From: Symsagittifera roscoffensis
Taxonomy: Eukaryota; Xenacoelomorpha; Acoela; Convolutidae
DNA length: 64,000 nt
Direction: 5' to 3'
Assembly (NCBI RefSeq): GCF_963678635.1
Contig: NC_087066.1
Coordinates: 29,517,301 to 29,581,300, forward strand
The first letter of the stretch is position 1; each line of letters begins with the position of its first letter. The notes under the pieces were generated by a model that had not been told where the DNA came from, ran no database searches, and saw nothing but the letters and a program-made list of their open reading frames with translations. Both the position numbers and the translations under genes were made by a program. Below, in pieces: positions 20,917-29,695 of this stretch.

Positions 20917-21824
20917 ATGGCAGCAGAAGAGTTGTTTTAATTCCAAAACATAAATATATCCGTGAGCAGCCGCATGCATCACAAGTGATACTTAACAGTT
21001 CAATTAAACACAAAAAACCCAAGTTATCTTACTTGAACCGGATGAGACCTCTAATACCCCGGAAGCAAAACTCAGTATCGACTGAAACTCTTCCACTGCC
21101 CCTTCCACCAACACCTCCCTCAACGCCTCTTGTTGACCCTGAGGAACAATCAACAGGACTTCTTACAGAAGATGAGACTAATCAAGACCTGGAAGGTGGG
21201 GAGGAAGAGGAGAAGTGGATTGTGGATAAGAAGGAGCGAAAGGATAATAAAATAAACTATGAACGCATTCTATTACAATTGCAAAAAATGGAGGATAAAA
21301 AATTCACGAGAGCTAAAAATATCCTGGAGGTTATCAAAAGCTCAACTCGAGTCTCAATAAACGCCATGGATGAAACAAATTATGTTGAAAATGTACCAAC
21401 CGGTCTCAAAGCAGCATCGTTGTTGTACGATATACAACAGCAAACTAAAATACTACACAACCCTGCTTACATAATGATTTTATCAGCTCTCGAACTTAGC
21501 GAAGAGTCTGTTATTAACAAGTATGCCAAACACGCGGTTCAGTCAAAGATTAAAGAACAGGCTCAACGAAGAACCAAAAGTCCAACCAAATCTCCGTCAA
21601 ACTCGGGCAAAACAAAAACCCCCGACAGTAGTAGGCCATCATCAAATTCAAAACAAACCAAACGACTCAAAACAAGAAAGAAAGGCACCACGGAAAGAGT
21701 CAAAGAAAGAGAGAAAGACGAAGACGACACTGAATCGTACGGTACGCCCTACAACGATTCAGATTCTTCAACTTCAGACAAGACGGAGACGAAAAGTAAA
21801 AGATGGGAAACCTACACCAACTGA
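20917..21824 (+). pseudogene. Polinton linker ORF between ATPase and integrase
   Basis: The ATG at 20,917 is followed by a one-base slip: the correct frame reads RRVVLIPKHKYIREQ from ~20,927 onwards and is then open to TGA at 21,822-21,824. The protein has a Pro-rich, acidic N-terminal third. A central helical domain (FTRAKNILEVIKSS, LYDIQQQTK, AYIMILSALELS) and a long Lys/Ser/Asp-rich tail follow. An ORF starting with RVVL and carrying this helical module is typical of animal Polintons; its role is unknown. The tail overlaps the integrase frame, so the two may once have been one reading or translated by slippage. Confidence 0.6.
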
Positions 21825-22794
21825 GGAAAAACTTTTGAAAAAGAGTTACACAGATAAAGGACCAGCCTTGTTCGGCAGTGTTAAAAGTTTGAAGGCTACA
21901 ACGGGCATACCAAGACGAAAAATTAAACATTTTTTACATACAGAACCAGCCTATACAAAATACCGATCAGTTCGCCGCAAAATACTTCGGCTTAAAGTGA
22001 TAGTTTATGACATAAACGAAATATGGTCAGCCGATTTGGCATATGTTGATAAACTAGCAAAATACAACAAAGATATCAAATATCTTATAGTTGCAGTAGA
22101 TTGCATGTCCCGTTATCTTCGCGTGCAGCCACTGAAATCAAAGTATGCCACAGCAACTGCAGAAGCGTTCAATCAAATGATAAAGACAGAGGAACCGACA
22201 AAAGTCTGGGTAGATAAAGGCACAGAGTTCAAGGGGTCATTCAAAACTTTATGTGAGAAAAAGGGCTTCAAAACATACACAACAGAGAATGAGAAGAAGT
22301 CCGCTTTCGCCGAGAGGAACATTCGATCACTGAAAAGTTTGATTTATAAGTATTTGGAGGACAAATGGATCTACTCTTACATCGATAACCTTCAAGACTT
22401 TGTCAGCACAAAAAAATTCGAGATCAAACCGCGTCATCAAATTAGCCCCCAATAAAGTGACAAAAAGGATGTTCCACGCCTATATTCATTAAGAGCGGAA
22501 CAATCCTTGAAACTAGTTCGACGACCAAAGCTCTACGTTGGCGATTTTGTGAGAATTGCAAAAACTGACATCCCTTTTCGAAAAGGTTATAAACAATCCT
22601 TCACTGACGAAGTTTTTGAAATATTTGACGTACCAACAAAAAATCCTCCGACTTATAACCTTATCGACGCTAACAAGGAGCCAGTTGAGGGAAAATTCTA
22701 TGAGCCTGAACTAATCAGAGTAGTAGAAAAAGTAGAGCAGGAAGAGAAGGAGGAGGAGGAGGCACAAGAACAAGAACAAGAAAACCAGCCATGA
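21820..22794 (+). pseudogene. Polinton retroviral-type DDE integrase
   Basis: It inserts the linear element DNA into the host. The N-terminal helical part (TEEKLLKKSYTDKG) lacks an in-frame ATG. The RNase H-like core has Asp at 22,033-22,035 (SADLAYVD), Asp at 22,213-22,215 (VDKGTEF) and Glu at 22,312-22,314 (FAERNIRS), so the triad is intact. After ~22,390 there is a scrambled stretch with TAA at 22,453-22,455 and two small indels. The C-terminal domain (VGDFVRIAK, FRKGYKQSFTDEVFEI, GKFYEPELIRV) then returns in the original frame. It ends with a Glu-rich tail. Family certain; this copy is broken. Confidence 0.93.
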
Positions 22795-23695
22795 CTAACA
22801 ATTTTGATGACGCTATCAATGATTCCTTTACGGTTACTTTGGTGTCATCGGCGTCTATGAACATTTTCAGTGAAAACTCATTGGCCAACTTTAAAAATCT
22901 TTTAAACGAAGAGATCAATCTCCAAGGTAAATGGAAAGTAGCACTGACAGAAATAACATTCCCCACTCATGTAAACAATGTAACAGACACAAAGCTCAAA
23001 TACTACAAAAAAGACAAAGTCAGAGCAAGTCAAAAAACTAATAAAGATAAAATTTCCAGGCCATATGATGGTGAACGAATTGAAATTACAAGGGGTTTAT
23101 ATGATGATGTTAAGAAAATAATTAACGAAATCAACTTGAAGACGGAGCTTGAAAACTTCAGTTATGATATCGATCCGATTACCAGACACCTCACGTTATG
23201 GATGCATTACTGGGAAGGAATTACGTTTGAGAGTCCTCAGATTCTCAGTGTTTTGGGTTTCAAAGGCATAAGGGGTGGAACAGGATACCACATAGGTTAC
23301 AAACGTTCCAGCCAAGTACATAGCATAATAACAACTCAAAAATTGATCTCTGACTTCCCGTTGACATGACTGCCGGTACTCAATTATTGTTTATATACTT
23401 GGATATCATTCACTACCAAATTGTGGGGGATACCAAAGCTCCGCTATTAAGAGTCATTGATACTAATCGGCGAGTGAAAAACGGTAACGTGTGTCCGATC
23501 GAACCTAATCATCGCAAAGTTTCAGCAGTTTCAGCAGTTTCAGCAGTTTTAGATTACAAGAAACTTCTAGTAAATAATATTCAAAGCATTGGAGTAAACT
23601 TGCGAACCGAAACTGGTCGTCTTGTATCATTTGCGGGTAGAGGAGGAAAAGTTGTTCTAAATTTGAAATTTAAAAAATTTTACAGCTGGTATTAA
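22791..23695 (+). pseudogene. Polinton minor capsid (penton-like) protein, one frameshift
   Basis: The ATG at 22,791 overlaps the integrase stop. The first 190 codons include the entry block FTVTLVSSASMNIF, then QGKWKVALTEITFP. After ~23,366 a frameshift leads into the second half (YLDIIHYQIVGDTKAPLLRV, CPIEPNHRKV, GRGGKVVLNLKFKKF), open to TAA at 23,693. In Polintons this ~300-residue protein lies before the core peptide and major capsid gene and corresponds to the vertex (penton) protein. A triplicated TTTCAGCAG (23,520-23,546) adds an in-frame VSAVSAVSA run. Confidence 0.85.
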
Positions 23696-23697
23696 AT

Positions 23698-24113
23698 ATG
23701 GATGCGTATTACCATAATCAAGCTACTATGCCGCACTTCTCAGGGCACTACAGACAACGAGGCAGTGGCTTTGGTGCCTTGGCAATGGGAATTGGAAGAG
23801 TTGCGCTTCCTTTAGCTCGAAAATTTATAATACCTGCTGCAAAACGAATCGGAAAAGAGTTGCTTGTCCAAGCTGCTCCGGAGCTTATTAATATAGCCAG
23901 TAAGAAAAAAAGGCCCAAGCAAGCTTTGAAAAGTACAGTCAAGAATACGATTAAAAAACAAGTTGGAAGCGGATAAAAATCTCCTCGCAAGATCAAGAAG
24001 AGGAAGACTTCAGTGAAGAGACTCGGAAGAAAAACCAGCAGTACCATTTCAAAGAAACGAACTCTACCAAGAAGTCGCTCTAATTTCTTCACCAGAGTGC
24101 GAAATGATTTGTA
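23698..24113 (+). pseudogene. Small basic virion/core peptide (pVI/pX-like), one stop
   Basis: It starts MDAYYHNQATMPHFSGHYR. A glycine-rich segment (QRGSGFGALAMGIGRVA), an amphipathic helix with Lys/Arg, and a Ser/Lys/Arg-rich tail follow. TAA at 23,974-23,976 interrupts the frame, but the same frame continues with a strongly basic tail to TAA at 24,111-24,113. Its position between penton and major capsid, and its Gly-rich amphipathic start, match the membrane-active or core peptides of Polintons and adenoviruses. Function inferred from family and position. Confidence 0.75.
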
Positions 24114-25399
24114 ATTTGATACCAACTGAAGCGACCCACAGTTCTCTAGATTTGTTTGAAAAACCTCCTCTACTTGTAACCTTTGAAAATGCTTTTACCC
24201 AAAAAATTGGACCATCCTACTCGCCTGATGGTCCTATGCTTGAGTTTGAAGTTTTGGGAGATCGAAACAACTTCATTGATCTTCAGCGCACTCGTCTTGA
24301 AATAGTGCTGAGAGTTGTACAAAACAACGGAAATGTTTTACGAACTCATGCTACCGATGCGGGACTAAGAGACACACCATATTTGGTCAATAATCCACTT
24401 TCATCTTTGTTTTCCGAATGCACGCTGTCTTTAAATGGCGAAAAAATCTCAACAACCAATGCTAATTTTGCACATAAAAGTTTTATTGAAACTGAATTTT
24501 CTCACAGTATTGACGCAAAAAAAACCTGGCTTGCTTGCCAAGGCTATTACTATGAGGATAATCCCGCAAATGTGGATGGTACGGCTGGGAGAGCTGTTGA
24601 TGTTGCAGCTTCGGCCGAGTTGAGGTTGTTTGGTAAAATAGCATGTGACTTCTTGTCTTGTGACAAGCTTTTAATTAGTGGTGTCACTGCCCGTCTTTCT
24701 CTGAGACGTTCTCCTAACGACTTTGTTGTTATGTCAGAGAACAATGGTAAACATTACCAAGTTCAAATCACTGAAGCTAACTTATATGTGCGAAAAATGA
24801 CAGTGACAGACTTTGTGTTGTCATCGATAGAAAAAACGCTGCTGAAAAGCCCAGCAATTTATAATTATATTGAAGTCCTACCACGAACATTTTTGGCCAC
24901 TACCGCAGTACAAAGCTGGCGTCAAGAGGATGTTTTCGCGAAAGAGCCAGTACGAAGAATGATTGTGGCAATGAGTACAAACGAGGCTTACTTGGGCAAA
25001 AATAGATCAAATCCTTTTCATTACCAAAAATTCAGATTGAATGAAATCATTGTGTACAGGAACGGGCTACCTATTGCAGGTACTCCAATATCTACGACTG
25101 ATAACAAAAGAATTTACTATAACACATTGGAAGCTTTGGATTTTGTTTTCAACAATAGTCATTGAATCAGTCTGGCTAATTATAGCAATCATTATTTTAT
25201 GGCATTTGATCTCACATGCACTCAGGAGGCTTCACATGACTTTATTCATCCTGAATTGACCAATTGCACAATATCCGTGGAGCTTAAATTCGACGCTCCA
25301 CTTGCTGGGAATATTGAGTTACTTTTCATGGGAGAGCGCGCATCAACAGTATACGTCCGTTCTGACAGAAAAATTGCCAAAAATACTCTCATGACCTAG
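24104..25399 (+). pseudogene. Polinton major capsid protein (double jelly-roll, hexon-like), one stop
   Basis: This is the main shell protein. From ATG 24,104 the frame is open for 353 codons to TGA (25,163-25,165). The same frame then continues ISLANYSNHYFMAFDL to TAG at 25,397-25,399, giving ~431 residues, a normal length. Recognisable blocks are FIDLQRTRLEIVLRVV, PLSSLFSECTLSLNGEKI, ARLSLRRSPNDFVV and QKFRLNEIIVYRNGLPI. A single nonsense change therefore separates this from a full-length gene. It follows the core peptide directly and precedes the protease after a GA microsatellite. Confidence 0.92.
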
Positions 25400-25424
25400 A
25401 AGAGAGAGAGAGAGAGAGAGAGAG

Positions 25425-25477
<53 letters not shown>

Positions 25478-25498
25478 GAGAGGGAGAGAGAAATAGTA
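25400..25498 (+). repeat. (GA)n microsatellite
   Basis: About 95 bases of GA repeats with a short (CA) interruption lie between the major capsid stop and the protease start. Probably a post-insertion expansion. Confidence 0.95.
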
Positions 25499-25512
25499 AA
25501 AAACGGGAAAAA

Positions 25513-25956
25513 ATGAACAATGTTTAGATATTTGAGCTCATCAATCGATGCAAACATTTAAAGTATCGATTTGAAGGTATTGGACCAGCTAATTGTCCAT
25601 TGGCGTTGAAAAAAGACATAACATTTTTAATTGTGAACGCATCAAACCCTGATCAACCGGGTACTCATTGGTTACTGTTTGCTCGAGCTGATGGACAAGT
25701 TTTCTTCGCTGATCCCCTTGGACAAAAACTAACAACGTATCCGAACGTATACAAATATGCGAGACGCTTCATGAGTTTACATGACGGTGAAACTAATCAA
25801 ATACTGATGAACAGACCTATTCAATCAGCAAACTCAGTTTTATGTGGGCTTTATTGTGTTTACGTTGCCCATTTGATAATAACATCTAGATTTCCTCTAG
25901 GACTTAAAGTGAATGATCATGATATGATGCGATTTGCAAAACATATGCTGATATAA
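25513..25956 (+). pseudogene. Adenain-like cysteine protease (Polinton PRO), one stop
   Basis: It matures capsid proteins in Polintons and adenoviruses. The likely ATG at 25,513 is followed after four codons by TAG (25,525-25,527), and then an open frame runs to TAA. The catalytic set is visible: His in GTHWLLF (25,666-25,668), Asp in FFADPLG (25,711-25,713), Gln at 25,822-25,824 and Cys in VLCGLYCVY (25,843-25,845). Length (~147 residues) is short but typical. The early stop, or a lost start, is the only visible lesion. Confidence 0.9.
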
Positions 25957-26217
25957 TTGATTTGATGTTATGAAGTGACTTAATTTATATATTTTTTTTA
26001 AACTTTTTTTATTCCAATATCTAAGTCAGGGGGTTCTAGAGCAATCTTGTTAACAAAAAAAAACAATCAAAATTCAAAAGTCTCCTGGAAATTTTTTCTA
26101 TCGAGTCCCAAAAAAAAATATTGAGGCATGGATCGCTACGCTCCTCGGGGAACGCCTTTCGCTGGTGTAGTCAGTTTTTTTAGGGTTAGATTAAAAAAAC
26201 AAAAGGAAAACAGATTA
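25957..26217. other. Convergent intergenic stretch in Polinton
   Basis: The plus-strand protease ends here and the minus-strand ORF ends at 26,218. T-rich and A-rich tracts could serve as polyadenylation regions. No ORF. Confidence 0.5.
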
Positions 26218-26757
26218 TTAAAATTTGAATTTCTTTTCCAAAATAAATTTAACAAACAAAGTTTGTGAATCAATTTTTAAACGACCATACCCACTCAGAA
26301 TAATATCAATAATTTTAGAAAACTCGGCGGCATTGTCACCATTCAAAATGTTAATGAAGCGTTCAATTGTTACATTAGTGATTAAATCAGTTTGAGTTTG
26401 AATGGATCGAGTTTGTGAATCAAAGCAAACTTGTGGCAATCTTCTTCGTAGAGGGGCACTGCCAATGTCAGTTGAGTTGTTAATAGAATTGATGTAGTTG
26501 ACAGTAATTTTTAATTTTTCTATCAGGGGTCCCGATAGGTGAAGTTTACTGCAACCCAATTTTAGATGCTTGAAAGATGAGAGTAGACAAGGTACAACGA
26601 AAGTGGTTGAGGTCATCTTGTTCACTACGTCGACACAATCCTTGGTTACTTCGATGAGAACATGGATGTGGGGATGGTCATTGTCGAGCAATTGGGCGCA
26701 AGACTCGTTCTGAATTGAGTGGGTTGCAAATGCAAAATTTGTGTTTAGAGGGAGTTG
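26218..26757 (-). CDS. Unrecognised Polinton minus-strand ORF
   Basis: About 178 codons are open on the minus strand. A possible internal start gives MLDNDHPHIHVLIEV, but homologous-looking sequence begins earlier without an ATG, suggesting an upstream exon or a lost start. The protein is helical, with KLKITVNYINSINN, RRRLPQVCFDSQT and EFSKIIDIILSGYGR. It ends against the protease gene, convergent with it. No domain recognised; I infer a structural or accessory Polinton protein. Confidence 0.5.
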   Translation of the reverse strand, partial: QLPLNTNFAFATHSIQNESCAQLLDNDHPHIHVLIEVTKDCVDVVNKMTSTTFVVPCLLSSFKHLKLGCSKLHLSGPLIEKLKITVNYINSINNSTDIGSAPLRRRLPQVCFDSQTRSIQTQTDLITNVTIERFINILNGDNAAEFSKIIDIILSGYGRLKIDSQTLFVKFILEKKFKF

Positions 26758-26876
26758 TCAGGCGTCGGGTTCGTTGTTCAGAATAAAAAATTTAAAAACC
26801 TTTCGAATTTTTTTTTAAAAATTCAGGCGACTGCTCATGCATTGCTTCAACCATTCTGCTGGTTAAATCAAATTAT

Positions 26877-27094
26877 TCAAACGTTTTCTTTTTCTCTTTC
26901 AGGCAACTCTACACTTTTTTTATTATTCGAGTATTCATCATCCGCATCGTTTTCATCATCACTTTCAGCCCATTCTTTTTGGGGACGGACTGATCGTTTT
27001 GACGTGTATCGTCTTTTATGATATTTATCATTTACAGCTGAGGAGGTTGAGGAAGAAGATGAAGTCTTTTCACCAGTTTGTTTTTTTAACCAAT
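26877..27094 (-). CDS. Acidic/basic low-complexity minus-strand ORF
   Basis: About 72 codons are open on the minus strand, with a Ser run, a basic stretch (KYHKRRYTSKRSVRP), the motif QKEWAESDDENDADDE and an acidic/lysine end. It lacks an ATG. It could be a disordered region of the neighbouring minus-strand protein, joined by splicing or frameshift. Strand, spacing and composition support one transcription unit running from ~27,415 down to 26,218. Confidence 0.4.
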
Positions 27095-27103
27095 TTTTTT
27101 AAT

Positions 27104-27415
27104 CTATGAATAATTATCTGCCAAACAATCAAACTCTCTTGTCGTTAAGGTCACTGCTTGATAACATTTAAATACACCATCTTCATTCTTTTTATATAAC
27201 CTAACTGTGATATATGAACCCGTTTTGTCAAAAGTTTTCGTTCCAACCCGTACAATGCGTTTTTCTCCCGAAGATATATCTTGAAAATCTTCGTAAAAGT
27301 CTGAATCATTTTCTAGCGACGAGTACATAGTGGTGGTGGTAACGGTAGTGACTTGTTGGTTCAACTGTTTTATGATAGAGTGAAATGAATAATGAATTGG
27401 ATAGAAGATAAACAA
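27104..27415 (-). CDS. PC4-like small protein (minus strand)
   Basis: A 103-codon intact ORF; the more likely start is the internal MYSSLENDSDFYEDF. The core has KRIVRVGTKTFDKTGSYITV, RLYKKNEDGVFKCYQAVTLT and REFDCLADNYS. This order of strands, basic residues, DG turn and final helix resembles the PC4 single-strand DNA-binding/coactivator domain. It is divergent to the polymerase gene and heads the minus-strand group. It could regulate late transcription. The fold assignment rests on pattern only. Confidence 0.5.
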   Translation of the reverse strand: MFIFYPIHYSFHSIIKQLNQQVTTVTTTTMYSSLENDSDFYEDFQDISSGEKRIVRVGTKTFDKTGSYITVRLYKKNEDGVFKCYQAVTLTTREFDCLADNYS

Positions 27416-28249
27416 ATATCTGTGGATTTACTTTTATGACGCCCCTTCAGCCTATAGCGGGAGAATTTAATTAGTTTTTGCAATTGGATTTGTATAAGAT
27501 AAAAGCGTGTTTATTGCATCTGTCATTTCTGTCTGGAAAGNNNNNNNNNNNNNNNNNNNNNNNNNNNNNNNNNNNNNNNNNNNNNNNNNNNNNNNNNNNN
27601 NNNNNNNNNNNNNNNNNNNNNNNNNNNNNNNNNNNNNNNNNNNNNNNNNNNNNNNNNNNNNNNNNNNNNNNNNNNNNNNNNNNNNNNNNNNNNNNNNNNN
27701 NNNNNNNNNNNNNNNNNNNNNNNNNNNNNNNNNNNNNNNNCTTATTCAGATCAAAAGTTATGGGGTTCAGAACTGTATTCAGCCAATTCCAAGCAACCCT
27801 GATAGAATCCCATACAATTCCCTCTTTTACCGTGGTGGTTAGCTCTAATTCCTTTTATATACCTGCCTACAGAAATATTAGTCACTTCAAACTAAGTGTA
27901 CTAGGGGATAGGTGTTTAAGCAAGACTTGAAGTTAAATCTATATACTTGAAAGGAATTAGTCAAACCACCAGGTCTCAGTAATGATTATTTCCTTAACAG
28001 GACTGACTAGTACAACCGAAAAGGAAAATAAAACCGCTAATCAACATCTATAATTCATCTACGCTTGTGGTTGGAAAACTATTAAGATTTTAACCCCAAA
28101 CTAAAAATTCACTTTTGTCTTTTGCTTTCTGAATTTCAGCAGTTCTTGATTGAAACAAAAAATCTTTATTCAAAAACTTTCTTCTGATTAATCAGACCAG
28201 TTTGAATTTTTCTCAAGTCATAAACTTTCGAAAGAAAATCAACAAAACA
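27416..28249. other. Divergent promoter region with assembly gap
   Basis: It lies between the minus-strand PC4-like ORF and the plus-strand polymerase ATG. Two hundred Ns (27,541-27,740) lie inside, and no ORF is supported in the rest. Confidence 0.6.
27541..27740. other. Assembly gap, 200 N
   Basis: Run of exactly 200 Ns, a placeholder length. Any ORF running through it is artefactual. Confidence 1.
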
Positions 28250-28579
28250 ATGCCTAATTCTTCTAAAGCTAAAACCAATCTCGCATGTCATCTGTGTGAT
28301 GCGGTTCTAATCTCTGCTAAAAACCTACGACGTCATAAAAAGACAGTCCAAAACCTTCATGCGCCGATTGCAGCCGTCAGAGTCAAATGCGATGACTGCC
28401 TTGAGGAGTTCAGTTCGGTGGCTGAAACTATTCAGCACATTGAAATAGATCACGGTAAATCAGCAAACAAGCACTGTGCAATTTGCAGAACAGTGTTTAT
28501 GAGCTTGGAAAAATATCAGAGTCACATGAACAACCGCCATGGACTTCCAGTCTGGGATTCGGATGCTGGATCTACTTCA

Positions 28580-28652
28580 ACCGGTGGTGGTGGTGGTGGT
28601 GGTGGTGGTAGTGGTGGTGGTGGTGGTGGTGGTGGTGGTGGTGGTGGTGGTA
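28580..28652 (+). repeat. (GGT)n microsatellite inside PolB
   Basis: An in-frame GGT array encodes ~23 glycines interrupted by one serine, just after the zinc fingers. The frame is kept. Confidence 0.95.
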
Positions 28653-29576
28653 GCAATGAGACTATCGCCATCGAAGGTTCATCAACAACGCGGCGAGTAC
28701 CTCAAAGCACTCTGTCAATTTTGACTGAGAGTCAAACCGCTTTCAATGGCAATTTGAAGAAATATCGACTAAATTTTGACGAGAATGAAATCGACCTGCT
28801 CGATGTCATGATGCGAAACAAAGAAGTCATTGATGACTTCATATTCGAGCACTCGCAAAACGGATCAATTAAGGTGCAATTCTCAGTTGAAGTGAGCTTG
28901 ATGAAACACCCTACCGTGGAAAACGACGAAGAACCCAATGTTGAGAAAATCACACTTTTCTTGATCACCGAGATGGTACGTGTCAATTATGGTGGTCTGG
29001 AACAGGGGCAGTACATTGAGATGGTTGAACATATGTTCATTTCCATCAAATGCTTCGCTTCTCATGGAAGTGGGTGGATAATTGAAAGAATTTCAAAAGT
29101 AACTATCAATTTCGCTAAACTGTCTCCAATGCGCGCAGGAAGCTACTTGCCGCTACCCCTTGGTCTCAAAAAACAGAACTTCAACCTTGTAAATATAGAA
29201 ACAAAGACGAACGATAAATCTTTCTGTACTGCTTCATTGCAGCCTATCACCTCAAACATGGCCCACCTCTATACGCATCTTCTCAGGCATACCAAAAGAA
29301 GACCAAATGCGCAATGTATAAAGAAGAAGACAGCGATGACGAAGACAGCGATGATGATGAAGTAAAAGGAGAGTCTGATAAGGATGTTGTCGTCGTTGCC
29401 GTCAACGACAATCAAGATGAAGGGAACGCGGAGGAACCCCCACAAAGACAACCAGATGCAAGAGAGCGAGAGATGAAACAGATAGTGAAGATTCAAGGAG
29501 ATTTTGAGATGCCAATGAGCATTCTGGAAATAGGAAGATTTGAAAGATTGAACAATGTTCAAATCAACGTATTTCG

Positions 29577-29695
29577 GTAAGTTTATTTGACATTTCAAAT
29601 TTCTTCCAGAATTTTTTTCTATTAAAAACAAAATCAACCATGACCTAGAAGTTTATTCCATTTCAAATTAAGTTAATTTTTTTCCGCTTATTTAG
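29577..29695 (+). other. PolB intron 1 (GT-AG)
   Basis: Donor CG|GTAAGT and acceptor TTATTTAG|GTACC. Removing 119 bases joins INVF-R to YQSEKLIPIRISKE in frame, which restores the continuous block expected in Polinton polymerases. Without splicing the reading hits TAA at the donor. Confidence 0.8.

Noticed and set aside
27478-27930. ORFs running through the N gap
   Set aside because: Open only because Ns cannot encode stops.
28539-28724. Polyvaline ORF
   Set aside because: Alternate frame of the GGT array inside PolB.
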